64,000 nucleotides of DNA, taken from positions 3,038,001-3,102,000 of the forward strand of contig NZ_AP022605.1 of assembly GCF_010728155.1 (NCBI RefSeq), given 5' to 3'. Below are positions 46,566 through 57,071 of the stretch, piece after piece. The notes under the pieces are model-generated. The model was not told the DNA's origin. It was given only the letters and a program-made list of their open reading frames with translations, and did not search any database. A program made the translations under genes and the position numbers. Each line of letters starts with the position of its first letter. Positions within the stretch are counted from its first letter, which is position 1. Source of the stretch: Mycolicibacterium doricum. GTDB lineage: Bacteria > Actinomycetota > Actinomycetes > Mycobacteriales > Mycobacteriaceae.

Positions 46566-48203
46566 TCACGACGCGTTGGCCGCCACGTGGCTTCGGGCGT
46601 GCGCGATGGCGTCGTCGAGCGAGTCCATCAAGTGGTTCTCGTGACGGAGGGAGTCGAGCACTCCCACGCTGGTGATCATGTTCAGGTGCTCTGGGCGCAC
46701 ACCTTTGATGATCACCGTGATTCCGCGGGCCTCCAGTTCGGCGGTGATCTCTGCGAGTGTGCGTGCGCCGGTGGCATCGAGCATGCCCAGCTGTGACATC
46801 CGGACGATCACGACCCGGATTCCGGCGGCTTCGGCCCCGAAGGCTTCGGCGATCGCGCTGGAGATGCGCTCGGCGGCCCCGAAGAACATCGCCCCGTCGA
46901 GCCGCAGCAGAGCGATGTGTTCGTCCCCTTCGGAGCGCGGACCGGGCAATTCCTCGCGGGTTACGCTGCTGCGGCCTGCCAGATTCCGCAGTGCGAAGAA
47001 CGCCGCGGCCAACACGCCGATCATCACCGCCTCGATGAGGTCGAAACTCACCGTGATCACCGCCGTCACCACGAACGTGAGCGCGTCGGAACGGCCCGAC
47101 CGCAGTATCGACCGGATGGTGCCCGCCGAAATCATCCGGAACGACGTCACCATGAGGACACCCGCCAACGCGGCCAGCGGAACCCGGGACACCGGGCCGC
47201 TGAGCAGATAGACCACCCCGAGCAGGACCACCGAGTGCACGATAGCGGCGACGCGGGTCCGTGCACCCGAGCGGACGTTGACGGCCGTCCTGGCGATCGC
47301 GCCGGTCGCGGGCATCCCACCGAAGACCCCGGACGCCACCGACGCCAGTCCCTGGCCCAGCAGTTCGCGGTCGGGGTGGTACCGACCCGTCGGTGACATC
47401 GTGGCCGCGACCCGGGCCGAGAGCAGCGATTCGACGGCCGCCAGCGCGGCGACGGTGACCGCCGCCCCCAGCAGCGTCCGCAGCGCTTCGGTGTCGACCG
47501 TCGGCAGCACCGGCGCGGGCAGGTGTGACGGCAGCTCACCGATCGCCGCGACTGGCACGTGCAACGCGATCACGCCGACCGTAGCTCCGACGACGGCGAG
47601 CAGCGATGCCGGTGCGCTGGGGCTCAGCCGGGGCAGCGCGACCATCACCACGGCGACGAAGCCCACGACCGCGAGCGTGTTCGCGGCGGCGGCCCAGTCG
47701 GCATGGGTCAGGACATGCACCGAGGTGCTCAGGGTTCGGCCGCCGGGGGGCGCGGAGACGCCGAGCGCCGCGGGTAGTTGCTGGGCGAAGATGATCACCG
47801 CGATGCCGAGGGTGAAGCCCTCGATCACCGGCCACGGGATGAAGGTGACCGTCCGGCCCAGACCCGCGACCCCGCAACCGGCCACGAGCAGGCCGGCGAC
47901 AACAGTCACCAGTGCCACACTGCCGAGGCCGTGGGCTGCGACGATGGGCGCCAGCACCACCGCCATCGCGCCGGTGGGCCCGGACACCTGGACATGGGAT
48001 CCCCCGAATACCGCAGCGACCACCCCGGCGACGACGGCGGTGATCAGGCCGGCGGCCGCGCCGACTCCGGAGCTGATGCCGAAAGCCAGTGCCAGCGGCA
48101 GGGCGACCACGCCGACGGTCACCCCGGCCATCACGTCGCGTCGCCACGAGGTCGGCAGATCGGCGTAGTCGGAACGACGAGGCAGCAACCGTGCCGGGTT
48201 CAC
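46566..48203 (-). CDS. SulP/SLC26-family anion transporter with STAS domain
   Basis: A 545-residue inner-membrane carrier. The N-terminus has DVMAGVTVGVVALPLALAFG, the SulP signature. GSHVQVSGPTGAMAVVLAPI and GGMPATGAIARTAVNVRSGA are also characteristic. About 10-12 membrane helices precede a cytoplasmic STAS domain (HIALLRLDGAMFFGAAERIS; VIVRMSQLGMLDATGARTLA). Substrates of the family include sulfate, bicarbonate and C4-dicarboxylates; this one cannot be assigned. The GTG start overlaps the stop of the ArsR gene, so expression should be linked to it. Confidence 0.9.
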   Translation of the reverse strand: MNPARLLPRRSDYADLPTSWRRDVMAGVTVGVVALPLALAFGISSGVGAAAGLITAVVAGVVAAVFGGSHVQVSGPTGAMAVVLAPIVAAHGLGSVALVTVVAGLLVAGCGVAGLGRTVTFIPWPVIEGFTLGIAVIIFAQQLPAALGVSAPPGGRTLSTSVHVLTHADWAAAANTLAVVGFVAVVMVALPRLSPSAPASLLAVVGATVGVIALHVPVAAIGELPSHLPAPVLPTVDTEALRTLLGAAVTVAALAAVESLLSARVAATMSPTGRYHPDRELLGQGLASVASGVFGGMPATGAIARTAVNVRSGARTRVAAIVHSVVLLGVVYLLSGPVSRVPLAALAGVLMVTSFRMISAGTIRSILRSGRSDALTFVVTAVITVSFDLIEAVMIGVLAAAFFALRNLAGRSSVTREELPGPRSEGDEHIALLRLDGAMFFGAAERISSAIAEAFGAEAAGIRVVIVRMSQLGMLDATGARTLAEITAELEARGITVIIKGVRPEHLNMITSVGVLDSLRHENHLMDSLDDAIAHARSHVAANAS

Positions 48204-48577
48204 GAGTCCGACCGCAGCGGAGGCAGCGACGTCAACGTGTCGAGTTCGGCTCGCCGTGCGTCGAGCGTGTCCGCAAGGAAGGTCCGCGCGATCACCAGCA
48301 AATCCCGAATCTTCGGGTGGGCGAGCCGGTAGTGGACCGCGTTGCCGGTTCGCTGGGCGCTGACGACGTGGTGTCGTTTGAGCACGGCGAGATGCTGGGA
48401 CAGCACGGTCGGTTCGACGTCGATCGACGACAGCATCTCGCTGACCGGGGTGGGCCGTCCAGCCGCGCTGAGTACTTCGAGGATGCGGATGCGGGCGGGA
48501 TGGGCGAGCGCCTTGAACAGATTCGCCTTGATCTCGTAAAGCGGCTGTTCGGGCGGGTCGACGATGCGGTTGGGCAC
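48200..48577 (-). CDS. ArsR-family transcriptional regulator
   Basis: A 125-residue winged-helix repressor. The ArsR core is LYEIKANLFKALAHPARIRI, then VSEMLSSIDVEPTVLSQHLA and LKRHHVVSAQRTGNAVHYRL. I see no Cys pair of the ArsR/SmtB metal sites, so the effector is not a classical thiolate metal. GTG start at 48577. The gene is the first of a two-gene operon with the SulP transporter, and a perfect inverted repeat lies 30 bp upstream of the start. Confidence 0.88.
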   Translation of the reverse strand: MPNRIVDPPEQPLYEIKANLFKALAHPARIRILEVLSAAGRPTPVSEMLSSIDVEPTVLSQHLAVLKRHHVVSAQRTGNAVHYRLAHPKIRDLLVIARTFLADTLDARRAELDTLTSLPPLRSDS

Positions 48578-48606
48578 AACGGCGCTTTCAGTGGTCGAAC
48601 GATTGA

Positions 48607-48630
48607 TGGATTGCGTGACTTCGCAATCCA
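48607..48630. promoter_or_regulatory. Probable ArsR operator
   Basis: Perfect 9-bp inverted repeat, arms TGGATTGCG and CGCAATCCA, spacer 6 bases. It lies between the arsR start (48577) and the divergent kinase gene (48716). Size and symmetry fit an ArsR-family dimer site. Confidence 0.75.
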
Positions 48631-48703
48631 GGGTAGCTTGCGATGAAGCACCGTCGAGTTCGTCGTCGGTGATTATCGTCACCGGCAACCTGGATCGGGC
48701 CGG

Positions 48704-48709
48704 TAGTCT
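48704..48709 (+). promoter_or_regulatory. Leaderless-type -10 element for the Ser/Thr kinase
   Basis: TAGTCT followed by 6 bases and the ATG at 48716. Spacing fits a leaderless transcript. Confidence 0.4.
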
Positions 48710-48715
48710 GCGGCC

Positions 48716-50038
48716 ATGCCCTTGGAAACCGGTCAGGTCTTCGCGGGCTACACCATCGTGCGACTGGTGGCCACTGGCGGCATGGGTGAGGTGTACCTGG
48801 CGCAGCATCCCCGGCTGCCGCGGCAGGATGCGCTCAAAGTGCTGCCCGCGTCGTTCTCCGCCGACGAGGAGTACCGGCACCGGTTCAGCCGCGAGGCTGA
48901 CCTGGCCGCCGCGCTGTGGCATCCGCACATCGTCGGCGTGCACGACCGCGGTGAGTACGACGGGCGGCTGTGGATCTCGATGGATTTCGTCGACGGCCAC
49001 GACGCCGCCCGGCTGATCGTCGACCGGTATCCGAACGGAATGCCCGCCACCGACGTCATCGAGATCGTCACCGCCGTCGCCGATGCGCTCGATTACGCTC
49101 ACCAGCGCCAACTGCTGCACCGCGACGTCAAACCGGCCAACATCCTCGTCACCGGTTCCGACCGGGCGCGCCGACGGATCCTGCTAGCCGACTTCGGCAT
49201 CGCCCGCCACGCCGAGGACAACACCGGCCTGACGTCGTCGAATATCGCCGTCGGGTCGATGAGCTACAGCGCGCCCGAGCAGCTGATGGGTCATCCCATG
49301 GACGGGCGAGCCGACCAGTACTCCCTGGCCGCGACGGCCTACCGATTGTTCACCGGCAGCCCGCCGTTCCCGCACAGCAACCCGGCGGTGATCATCAGCC
49401 ACCACCTCAACACGCCGCCGCCCCGCCTCTGGGACACCCGGCCGGAGTTGCGGGCCTTCGACGCGGCGATGACGCGCGCACTGGCGAAGGAGCCGGCGGC
49501 ACGCTTCGGTTCCTGCCACGACTTCGCCGCCGCGCTGGCGCAGGCGACCGGCACCCTGGCCACGCCGCCGTCGCCCGCCGCCGCACCGCCCTGGCCCGTC
49601 GGCCCGCCGCCCGGCGTCTCCTATCCGGGGCCGCCGATCCCGGTGCCTGCGGCCCAGCCGCAGCTGGGGGCGCCGGGTCCGCCGGTGATGGTCTCGCCCT
49701 GGATGCCGAGCGGCGCACCCTATCCGGGCGTTCCGTACGGGGCGGCGCAGGGGCAGCCGCCGCGCCGCCGCCGCGCCCTGATCGTCGCGGGCGCCGTCTT
49801 CGCCGTCGTCCTGCTGGTCGCCGCTGTGGTCTCGGTGGTCTCGGTGAGCGGATCCAACGACGACACGACGCCGAATCCCGCCACGACGACCACGACGACC
49901 ACCCCGCGGCCCCAGGCCGCGGGCTCGACCGCGATGTCGGCGGGCCCGGACGGTTGCGCAGGCGCGTGTGCCGGGCCAGGCTGGCATTTGCCGTCGTCAT
50001 CAGCCCGACGTCGGCCGTCAGTTCGAGGGGATTCATGA
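48716..50038 (+). CDS. Transmembrane Ser/Thr protein kinase (PknF-like)
   Basis: A 440-residue eukaryotic-type kinase. The P-loop is [15 protein letters not shown], the catalytic Lys is in DALKVLP, the catalytic loop is [13 protein letters not shown], the Mg-binding DFG is [10 protein letters not shown] and the APE motif is [11 protein letters not shown] Pro-rich linker leads to one membrane helix ([20 protein letters not shown]) and a short extracellular tail. The last 25 residues ([20 protein letters not shown]...) are unlike a folded sensor domain, so the C-terminus may have been lost or replaced. The stop overlaps the start of the GGDEF gene by 4 bp (ATGA). Confidence 0.92.
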   Translation: MPLETGQVFAGYTIVRLVATGGMGEVYLAQHPRLPRQDALKVLPASFSADEEYRHRFSREADLAAALWHPHIVGVHDRGEYDGRLWISMDFVDGHDAARLIVDRYPNGMPATDVIEIVTAVADALDYAHQRQLLHRDVKPANILVTGSDRARRRILLADFGIARHAEDNTGLTSSNIAVGSMSYSAPEQLMGHPMDGRADQYSLAATAYRLFTGSPPFPHSNPAVIISHHLNTPPPRLWDTRPELRAFDAAMTRALAKEPAARFGSCHDFAAALAQATGTLATPPSPAAAPPWPVGPPPGVSYPGPPIPVPAAQPQLGAPGPPVMVSPWMPSGAPYPGVPYGAAQGQPPRRRRALIVAGAVFAVVLLVAAVVSVVSVSGSNDDTTPNPATTTTTTTPRPQAAGSTAMSAGPDGCAGACAGPGWHLPSSSARRRPSVRGDS

Positions 50039-51153
50039 CCGGCGCAATTCGGGAATGGTGGCGCCAGCCCGACCACTACTACTGGATCACCGCGTTCCTC
50101 GCGGCGCGCGGCGCCCAACGCGATATCTGCCGCGTGGTCGCGGGATCGCTCGTCGGATTCGCCGTCGTCCTGCTGGTGTCGATGTTCAGTCCGGCGGGAC
50201 CGACCGGCGTGGCCGGGCGCACCGGAACGTCGGTCATCGCGGTGGTCCTCGTCGGCATGGCGATCGCCTGGTGGCGGGAAGGCTGGCCCAGCCAACGTCA
50301 ATCAGCCGGGTTCGTGGTCGCAGCCGCACTGTCGATCACCGTCGGGTGCATGATCAAAGCCGATCCGTTCAACGGCATGTTCGGCGCGGCGACGTTCGCG
50401 GTCCTCGCCGGCTACATCGCTTTCTTCCACACGCCGAAGATGATGGCGTTCAACTTCGTGGTGGCGCTGCTCACCGCGACGGCGCTCGCCGTGCGGGTGG
50501 CGCTCGACGGCGATCCGGCGCTGGCGATGTCGACGTTGATCTTCCTGATCATCCTCTATGTCGCCACCCCGTCGGTGTGTCAGGCGCTGGTCCAGCTGTT
50601 GGGCATCGACGTCCTCAACACCGACATCGACCCGCTGACCGGCCTCTACAACCGCGATGCGTTCGACCGCGCCGCCGCGGCGTACATTAGCTCCCGCAAC
50701 CGTGACGACGACCGGTACTTCGTCCTGGTCGTCGTGGACCTGGATAACTTCGCGTTGCTGACCCAGGCCAAGGGCCGGCAGGCCGGCGAGCGGGCGCGCG
50801 TCGCCGCCGCGCAGACCCTGCGGGAGAACACGCGGCAGAACGCGGTGGCCGCCCACCTGCCCGAGACCGAGTTCCTGATCGCCGACAGCTTCCCGACGAC
50901 CGACAGCTCGGCGCTCGTCGAGCGGGTGCGCGGCGCGATCCGCACCACCCCGCCGCGGACGTCGGCGAGTATCGGGGTGGTCAGCACGCCGATGCAGGCG
51001 CTCGCGCAACGGCCACCGGAGCAGATCCTCGACGAGTTGCTCGAACTCGCCCGCTCGGCCGTCGTGGTGGCCCGGCGGGCGGGCGGCAACCAGGCGCACC
51101 ACATCAACTGCCCACCGCTGCGGGCGCTCGAAGACGACGAACCGCCGCTCTAA
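50035..51153 (+). CDS. Membrane protein with degenerate GGDEF domain
   Basis: A 372-residue protein. Six or so membrane helices (residues about 38-205) precede a GGDEF domain recognisable from the conserved [20 protein letters not shown]. The catalytic signature is lost: the expected RxGGDEF stretch reads [11 protein letters not shown], with only E-F retained. It should not make c-di-GMP, but could bind nucleotides or proteins. ATG 50035 overlaps the kinase stop, so the two are translationally coupled and may share a signalling pathway. Confidence 0.82.
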   Translation: MTGAIREWWRQPDHYYWITAFLAARGAQRDICRVVAGSLVGFAVVLLVSMFSPAGPTGVAGRTGTSVIAVVLVGMAIAWWREGWPSQRQSAGFVVAAALSITVGCMIKADPFNGMFGAATFAVLAGYIAFFHTPKMMAFNFVVALLTATALAVRVALDGDPALAMSTLIFLIILYVATPSVCQALVQLLGIDVLNTDIDPLTGLYNRDAFDRAAAAYISSRNRDDDRYFVLVVVDLDNFALLTQAKGRQAGERARVAAAQTLRENTRQNAVAAHLPETEFLIADSFPTTDSSALVERVRGAIRTTPPRTSASIGVVSTPMQALAQRPPEQILDELLELARSAVVVARRAGGNQAHHINCPPLRALEDDEPPL

Positions 51154-51212
51154 AGCGTGTCCCGCGAACTGGGGCTCACGATCACGTGCGCTGAGAGCGC
51201 CTCGGCGACCGG

Positions 51213-52790
51213 TCAGTGCGCGAAGTGCCGCGCGCCGGTCAGGTAGAGCGTGATACCGGCCTGGGCCGCCGCCTCGGTCACCACGTCGTCGCGCATCGAG
51301 CCGCCGGGGTGCACGACCGCCTTCACGCCCGCCTCCGTGAGCGTCTGCAGGCCGTCGGGGAACGGGAAGAACGCATCCGAGGCGGCCACCCCGCCGCGCA
51401 CCCGGTCACCGCCCCGCTGCACGGCCAGCCGGGCCGCGTCGACCCGGTTGACCTGGCCCATCCCCACCCCCACGGTGGCGCCGTCGGCGACGACGACGAT
51501 CGCGTTCGACTTCACCGACCGGCATGCCCGCCACGCGAACGCGAGGTTCGCCAGGGTGGCCGGATCGGCGGGGTCCCCGGTGGCGAGCGTCCAGTTGGCC
51601 GGATCGTCGCCCGCGGCGTCGAGCGCATCCCGTTCCTGCAGCAGCAGGCCACCGCTGATCTGGCGGAGCTCGGTGCCGGTGACCGGCGGCTGCGACGCCA
51701 TCAGGATGCGGATGTTCTTCTTGCCGGACAGGATCTCCACGGCGCCGGGCTCGTAGGCCGGGGCGATGATGACCTCGGTGAAGATGTCGGCGACGGTCTC
51801 GGCCATCTCGACGCTCACGGTGCTGTTCGCGGCGATGACACCGCCGAACGCCGACAGCGGATCACACTCGTGGGCCTTGCGGTGCGCATCGGCGACCGAT
51901 ACCGACGAGATCGCGATACCGCACGGGTTGGCGTGCTTGATGATCGCGACGCATATCTCCTCGTGGTCGAACGCGGCCCGCCACGCCGCGTCGGCGTCGG
52001 TGTAGTTGTTGTACGACATGTCCTTGCCGTGCAGCTGCTCGGCCTGCGCCAGCCCCGGCCACGCCGTGTCGTCGCGGTAGAGCGCCGCCTGCTGATGCGG
52101 GTTTTCGCCGTAGCGCAGCACGGCGGCGCGACGCCAGGTGCCGCCCACCCAGGCGGGCAAGACAGCGGGCGCATGATCGTCGCTGGGTGCCAACGTGGAA
52201 TCCATCCAGGCCGCGACCGCGACGTCGTATTCGGCGGTGTGCCGAAACGCCACCGAGGCCAGGATCTTTCGTTCGGCCAGCGTGAAGCCGCCGGAGCGCA
52301 CCGCGGCGAGCACCCCGTCGTAGCCGTTCGGTTCGACGACCACCGCCACGCTCGGGTGGTTCTTGGCCGCCGCGCGCACCATCGACGGACCGCCGATGTC
52401 GATCTGCTCGACGCACTCGTCGGCCGACGCTCCGGATGCGACGGTCTCGCTGAACGGGTAGAGGTTCACGACCACGAGGTCGAAGGCCTCCACGCCGAGT
52501 TCTTCTAGCGCCGCGACGTGCTCGGGCTTGCGCAGATCGGCCAGCAGTCCGGCATGCACCTTCGGATGCAGCGTCTTGACGCGGCCGTCGAGCACCTCGG
52601 GGAAACCGGTCACCTGCTCGACCGGGGTCACCGGCACGCCGGCGCGCGCGATCGTCTTCGCCGTCGACCCGGTCGACACGATCGCCACGCCCGCTTCGTG
52701 CAGACCACGGGCCAGTTCCGGCAGGCCCGTCTTGTCGTAGACGCTGATCAATGCACGCCGGATCGGCTTCTTCGTCGGGTCATCGCTCAT
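51213..52790 (-). CDS. purH: Bifunctional AICAR transformylase/IMP cyclohydrolase
   Basis: A 525-residue enzyme for the last two steps of IMP synthesis. The N-terminal cyclohydrolase domain has [20 protein letters not shown], the GSTAKTIA loop and [16 protein letters not shown]. The C-terminal transformylase has the conserved Lys-His of [11 protein letters not shown] and ends [15 protein letters not shown] and GARHFAH. The ATG at 52790 overlaps the purN stop (ATGA). The open frame continues far upstream through purN without meaning. Confidence 0.96.
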   Translation of the reverse strand: MSDDPTKKPIRRALISVYDKTGLPELARGLHEAGVAIVSTGSTAKTIARAGVPVTPVEQVTGFPEVLDGRVKTLHPKVHAGLLADLRKPEHVAALEELGVEAFDLVVVNLYPFSETVASGASADECVEQIDIGGPSMVRAAAKNHPSVAVVVEPNGYDGVLAAVRSGGFTLAERKILASVAFRHTAEYDVAVAAWMDSTLAPSDDHAPAVLPAWVGGTWRRAAVLRYGENPHQQAALYRDDTAWPGLAQAEQLHGKDMSYNNYTDADAAWRAAFDHEEICVAIIKHANPCGIAISSVSVADAHRKAHECDPLSAFGGVIAANSTVSVEMAETVADIFTEVIIAPAYEPGAVEILSGKKNIRILMASQPPVTGTELRQISGGLLLQERDALDAAGDDPANWTLATGDPADPATLANLAFAWRACRSVKSNAIVVVADGATVGVGMGQVNRVDAARLAVQRGGDRVRGGVAASDAFFPFPDGLQTLTEAGVKAVVHPGGSMRDDVVTEAAAQAGITLYLTGARHFAH

Positions 52791-53416
52791 CCTATGGTCG
52801 CCTTTCGTCCGGTCCAGGTCACGCCGCGCTGCGCCATGGCGGCCAGGACATCCGCCAACAGTCGTCGTTCGACCACCTTGATGCGCTCGTGCAGGGTCGC
52901 CTCGTCGTCGCCGTCGTGCACCGCGACACCTTCCTGGGCCAGGATCGGCCCGGTGTCCATCCCCGCGTCCACCAGGTGCACTGTGCACCCGGTCACCCGG
53001 ACGCCGTAGGCGAGGGACTCTGCGACAGCGTGAGCTCCCGGGAATGCGGGCAGCAGGGCGGGGTGGGTGTTGACCACCCGGCCGGGAAAGCGGTCGAGGA
53101 ACTGGGGTCCGAGGATCTTCATGAAGCCGGCGGACACCACCAGGTCGGGTCCGTGTTCGGCGGTCGCCGCGGTGATCGCGGCGTCCCACGCGGCACGGTC
53201 GGGGTACTCCCCGAGCCGCACGGTGTAGGTGGGCAGCTGGGCGGCCGCGGCGATGTCGAGAGCGGCACACTTGCGGTCGGTTCCGACGGCGACGACGCGG
53301 GCAGGGTAGTCACCGACGGCCGACTTGAGCAGCGAGGCCAGCAGCGATCCCGTGCCCGACGCGAGCACCACCAGCCGTGCAGGTGCGCTCGGAGGCACAC
53401 GGAGCGGTTGCTGCAC
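52787..53416 (-). CDS. purN: Phosphoribosylglycinamide formyltransferase
   Basis: A 209-residue enzyme that formylates GAR using 10-formyl-THF. Motifs: [35 protein letters not shown], the catalytic Asn-His of [18 protein letters not shown] and the Asp of [16 protein letters not shown] chose GTG 53416 ([15 protein letters not shown]), matching the M. tuberculosis start; an in-frame GTG at 53467 would overlap perM. Confidence 0.94.
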   Translation of the reverse strand: MQQPLRVPPSAPARLVVLASGTGSLLASLLKSAVGDYPARVVAVGTDRKCAALDIAAAAQLPTYTVRLGEYPDRAAWDAAITAATAEHGPDLVVSAGFMKILGPQFLDRFPGRVVNTHPALLPAFPGAHAVAESLAYGVRVTGCTVHLVDAGMDTGPILAQEGVAVHDGDDEATLHERIKVVERRLLADVLAAMAQRGVTWTGRKATIG

Positions 53417-53426
53417 GCGCAGCAGC

Positions 53427-54872
53427 CTAGTCGGCTCGGCGGCGCTGGTCGTCGTCGGTGGGGGCACGGCCGTTGCCGGCGGCGCCGGCGGTGTCGTCCG
53501 CGGTGTCGTCGGTGTCGTTGCCGGTGTCGTCGGCGGTGTCGTCGGCGATGAAGTGCTCTTCGGGATCGAACACGGCTGCGGGCGGCAGTGGTTCGGCCGG
53601 CCCGGATGAGTCAGGGGTCTGCGGGGTCTGTCCAGTCTGCGCGTCGCCGAGCTGGTGCTCGGGCACCGGTTCGGACCCAGGCTCCACGTCGGGTTGCTCG
53701 GGTTCGAGTTCGAGTTCGGGTTCGGCCGCCCGGACGCGGCGCGGCCGCCGGACGATGCCGCCGGTCATCGCGACCGTCAACCCGCCGATCACCGTGAACC
53801 ACAGGAACACGCCCGGGCCGAAGGTCGTCTGGTCAACCCCGACGTGACCGAAGTTGCCGAGGCGTCCGCCGCCCGCCACACCGAGCAACGCCATGGTCAC
53901 GGCCGCCACGGCCGACGCGACGACGAGTTTCGCCGCCGCGACGTGGATGGGTGCGGGCGCGCGGGCGACCTGCTGACCGACCGCGACTGCGGAGGCGGCG
54001 GCGATGATGAGCAACGCCACCCAGACCGGCCCGAGCGGGGGTTCGGGAACCGCCGCGAGGATGGGCAGTGCGGGAATGTCCCCACCGAGAACGGTGAACG
54101 AACTGAACGTCGCCAGACCGATGTGCGCGCTCGATCCGACCGCGACCGCCGCCGCCCCGACGACGACGTTGGGCAGGTACAGCAGCGACAGCACCGTCAG
54201 GCTGAATTGACCGAAGACCGAATCGGTGATCGCGAACAGTTCGTGCATCGTCGACCAGTGCACGACCAGCGATCCGGCGGTGAGGACCCCGCACAGACCG
54301 GCCAGCGCCAGCAGACCGGCCGTCGCCGCGCGGAACGCGTCGGGCAGCCAGTTGGGCAGCGGTGTGGTCGCCACTGTGCGGCGACCCACCCGCGAAGCCA
54401 CCCCGATCGCGGCGCCGATCAGGTGAACGGCCAGCACCCCGCCGAACGCGCGCAGCGCTGACGGGGTCTGCAGTTCCGTCAGCACCGAGGCGGCGTCGTG
54501 GATGACGGCCAGCGCGATCGCGGCGATCAGCAGCGGCCCGCCCAGCGCGGAGGCGATCACCCAGCGGGTGACGAACCACGAGCTGTGCGGCGACGTCGCG
54601 GCCGCGGTGGTCCGGGCGGTTCCCCACACCATGATCAGCACGGGCATCAGCGGCATCGCGCCGAGTTCACGGCCCCCGATGGAGATCGGTACCTGGTGCA
54701 CGCCCAGCCACATGCTCGCGATGGCGCCGAACGCGCCCGTCATATCGCTGTTCGCGATGAGCAGTTGCAGCAGCGTCACCGCCGCGATCACGACGAGCGC
54801 CACGACGGACGGCCCGAACGCGACCCGCAACAGATCGCGGGCCTGGTGGATGCCGACCGGCCGGTTCTCCAC
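53427..54872 (-). CDS. perM: Division-associated membrane protein PerM (DUF6350)
   Basis: A 481-residue polytopic protein, homologue of Rv0955. About ten hydrophobic helices run from residue 15 to 380 (for example [20 protein letters not shown]). The last 100 residues are Pro/Asp/Glu-rich and cytoplasmic or exposed. In M. tuberculosis PerM supports cell division through FtsB and is needed for persistence. The start GTG 54872 ([15 protein letters not shown]) follows GAGGGG at good distance. The purN gene follows after 10 bp, as in M. tuberculosis. Confidence 0.87.
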   Translation of the reverse strand: MENRPVGIHQARDLLRVAFGPSVVALVVIAAVTLLQLLIANSDMTGAFGAIASMWLGVHQVPISIGGRELGAMPLMPVLIMVWGTARTTAAATSPHSSWFVTRWVIASALGGPLLIAAIALAVIHDAASVLTELQTPSALRAFGGVLAVHLIGAAIGVASRVGRRTVATTPLPNWLPDAFRAATAGLLALAGLCGVLTAGSLVVHWSTMHELFAITDSVFGQFSLTVLSLLYLPNVVVGAAAVAVGSSAHIGLATFSSFTVLGGDIPALPILAAVPEPPLGPVWVALLIIAAASAVAVGQQVARAPAPIHVAAAKLVVASAVAAVTMALLGVAGGGRLGNFGHVGVDQTTFGPGVFLWFTVIGGLTVAMTGGIVRRPRRVRAAEPELELEPEQPDVEPGSEPVPEHQLGDAQTGQTPQTPDSSGPAEPLPPAAVFDPEEHFIADDTADDTGNDTDDTADDTAGAAGNGRAPTDDDQRRRAD

Positions 54873-54928
54873 TAACGGCGCCCCTCGCACAGGCTGGCGT
54901 GCGCGTTGTTCACGCACACGCGGTCAGG

Positions 54929-55777
54929 TTACGAGGGGTTCTGAGCGGACTGCTGCGACGACGGTGGTTGCTGGCCCTGTCCGGTGCCGCCACCCTGCTG
55001 CTGTGGCTGACCGTAGGTCGGGAAACCGGTGGGAGGGGTCGGCGGACCACTCTGCTGTCCCGCCTGGAAGCCACCGGTCGACGGCCCGCCACCGGGGTAG
55101 CCGCCGCCGTACTGCGACGGGTACCCGGGACGCTGGGGCTGGTGCTGTCCGGTCTGCGGCTGACCGGTGTGGGTCTGGCCGGTGTGGGCTTGCCCGTAGT
55201 ACGAGCCGGGGCTGCCGTATTGGCCGTACTGCTGCTGGTCGTACTTGGGCCGCGGTGTGGGCGGGGTGAGCACACCGGTGTCGAAGAGCAGCGCGGCCAC
55301 GGCCGACCCGGCCTGCAGCAGCGACAGCACGATGAGTGCGTAGAGCGCCCAGCCGATCGAAGCCTCCGACGGCTTGTTGATCAGTTCGGCGATCACCAGC
55401 AGCAACGCCAGCACCGACAGCACGGCCACGATGGCGACGTAGGTGCGGCCCTTGGACAGCAACGTCACCCCGGCCAGCAGACCGGCGGCGAGCGCCGAGA
55501 TGACCGCGAGCCCGATACCGAGCGTCGAACCGCTGACCGTGCCGCCCAGACCGAGGAAGTCCGAGGCGTTGACCTCGAAGATCGGCCCGAAGTTGCAGAG
55601 GTAGACGAGCAGGCCGAGCGCCGCGACCACCATGAGCAGGTAGGCGGGCAGCTTGTTCGGGCCCTCCCCGGCGGCCGGCTGCTCGGGCAGCTTGCCGAAG
55701 TGCTGCGTCGGGGCCGAGAACTGAGTGGTGGGCTGATTGGCCGGTGGATATCCGGGGCTGCCGGGTGAGTAGGTCAT
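54929..55777 (-). CDS. DUF5336 membrane protein (34 kDa antigen, Rv0954 type)
   Basis: A 282-residue protein. A Pro/Gly/Gln-rich N-terminal tail is followed by four membrane helices (AYLLMVVAALGLLVYLC; GIGLAVISALAAGLLAGVTL; and two more to residue about 165), then a long Gln/Gly/Pro/Tyr-rich C-terminal tail with repeats of HTGQ and YGQ. Rv0954 has been linked to the mycobacterial division complex. Start ATG 55777. It precedes perM on the same strand. Confidence 0.85.
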   Translation of the reverse strand: MTYSPGSPGYPPANQPTTQFSAPTQHFGKLPEQPAAGEGPNKLPAYLLMVVAALGLLVYLCNFGPIFEVNASDFLGLGGTVSGSTLGIGLAVISALAAGLLAGVTLLSKGRTYVAIVAVLSVLALLLVIAELINKPSEASIGWALYALIVLSLLQAGSAVAALLFDTGVLTPPTPRPKYDQQQYGQYGSPGSYYGQAHTGQTHTGQPQTGQHQPQRPGYPSQYGGGYPGGGPSTGGFQAGQQSGPPTPPTGFPTYGQPQQQGGGTGQGQQPPSSQQSAQNPS

Positions 55778-56086
55778 GACCTCTCCTGTGCTGATCGGGC
55801 GTGTGACGTGGGGAACACGTGCGCGGGACACGGACCACCTGAGCAATTCGCTCTCCCACGCTAGCGCACCCATGTTCGTACCGGGCGCAGGACGGTGCCT
55901 AACCGTCGCGCCGTTGCCGTCGCGCCGTTGCCGTCGCGCCGTTGCTGCCAAACACCGTCGCAGGACCGTGGTTCTCCGCGAAGACCGCTGCCCGCTGTCG
56001 ATCTTGAGCATCGGCGGCACAGAGCCGCGCACCGAAGTGCTCGATCTCCTCGTGATTGTGCAGGAAGCCGCCGTGGACCCCGGTCC
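55778..56086. other. Non-coding interval upstream of the Rv0954 homologue
   Basis: About 310 bp between the Rv0954-type gene and a repeated element near the end of sucD. It should carry the promoter of the Rv0954-perM-purN-purH series. A 14-bp tandem repeat lies within it. No gene seen. Confidence 0.45.
55903..55944. repeat. Three tandem copies of a 14-bp unit
   Basis: CCGTCGCGCCGTTG occurs three times head to tail without change (55903, 55917, 55931). Non-coding. Copy number could vary between strains. Confidence 0.9.
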
Positions 56087-56154
56087 GCCGAGATCGACGT
56101 TTCGGCCGGATGTACTCGCACTTTCGCGCCCATACGTTCGTTTGGGCGCGAAAG
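56087..56154. repeat. Interspersed intergenic element, copy 1 (with hairpin)
   Basis: Begins GCCGAGATCGACGTTTCG, continues CTCGCACTTTCGCGCCCA and ends in a perfect 12-bp inverted repeat, arms CTTTCGCGCCCA (56121-56132) and TGGGCGCGAAAG (56143-56154), loop 10 bases. A close relative lies at 63031. The hairpin starts 2 bases beyond the sucD stop and could act as its 3' end or terminator, though no U-tract follows. Confidence 0.85.
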
Positions 56155-56156
56155 GC

Positions 56157-57059
56157 CTACTGGTTCTGGAGGAGATCGCGGGCGAGCGCGGCGGTCTCCG
56201 ACGGGGTCTTGCCGACCTTCACCCCGGCTGCCTCGAGAGCCTCCTTCTTGGCCGCCGCGGTGCCCGACGAGCCGGAGACGATGGCACCGGCGTGGCCCAT
56301 CGTCTTGCCCTCTGGAGCGGTGAAGCCCGCGACGTAGCCGACGACCGGCTTGGAGACGTTGTCCTTGATGTAGTCGGCCGCGCGCTCCTCGGCGTCGCCG
56401 CCGATCTCACCGATCATCACGATCACCTTGGTGTCGGGGTCCTTCTCGAACGCCTCGATCGCGTCGATGTGCGTCGTGCCGATGACCGGGTCACCGCCGA
56501 TGCCGATCGCGGTGGAGAAGCCGAAGTCACGCAGCTCGTACATCATCTGGTAGGTGAGGGTGCCGGACTTCGACACCAGGCCGACCGGACCGGACCCGGT
56601 GATGTTGGCGGGGGTGATCCCGGCCAGGGCCTCACCCGGGGTGATGATGCCCGGACAGTTCGGACCGATGATCCGGGTCTTCTGCCCTTTCTCGACGTTA
56701 TAGGCCCACGCAAAGGCGGTGTCCTGCACCGGGATTCCCTCGGTGATCACGACGAGTAGCGGGATCTCGGCGTCGATCGCCTCGATGACGGCGTCCTTGG
56801 CGAACTTCGGCGGCACGAAGACCACCGACACGTCGGCGCCGGTCTCCTTCATCGCCTCACCGACGCTGCCGAAGACCGGCAGCTCGATGTCCTTGCCATC
56901 CTTGTCGACATGGCTGACGGTCGTGCCGGCCTTGCGGGCGTTGACGCCGCCGACCAGCTGGGTCCCCGCCTTGAGCATCAGCGCGGTGTGCTTGGTGCCC
57001 TCGCCGCCGGTGATGCCCTGGACGATGACCTTGCTGTCCTTGTTCAGGAAGATGGACAT
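56157..57059 (-). CDS. sucD: Succinyl-CoA synthetase alpha subunit
   Basis: A 300-residue TCA-cycle subunit. CoA-binding domain: [20 protein letters not shown]. The phosphorylated His is in the GHAGAIVSG segment ([17 protein letters not shown]), and [17 protein letters not shown] is also conserved. Encoded 12 bp after sucC. Confidence 0.96.
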   Translation of the reverse strand: MSIFLNKDSKVIVQGITGGEGTKHTALMLKAGTQLVGGVNARKAGTTVSHVDKDGKDIELPVFGSVGEAMKETGADVSVVFVPPKFAKDAVIEAIDAEIPLLVVITEGIPVQDTAFAWAYNVEKGQKTRIIGPNCPGIITPGEALAGITPANITGSGPVGLVSKSGTLTYQMMYELRDFGFSTAIGIGGDPVIGTTHIDAIEAFEKDPDTKVIVMIGEIGGDAEERAADYIKDNVSKPVVGYVAGFTAPEGKTMGHAGAIVSGSSGTAAAKKEALEAAGVKVGKTPSETAALARDLLQNQ

Positions 57060-57071
57060 TGGATAGCTCCC

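Noticed and set aside
51216..52508. 430-codon open frame on the plus strand
   Set aside because: Antisense to purH; no family features.
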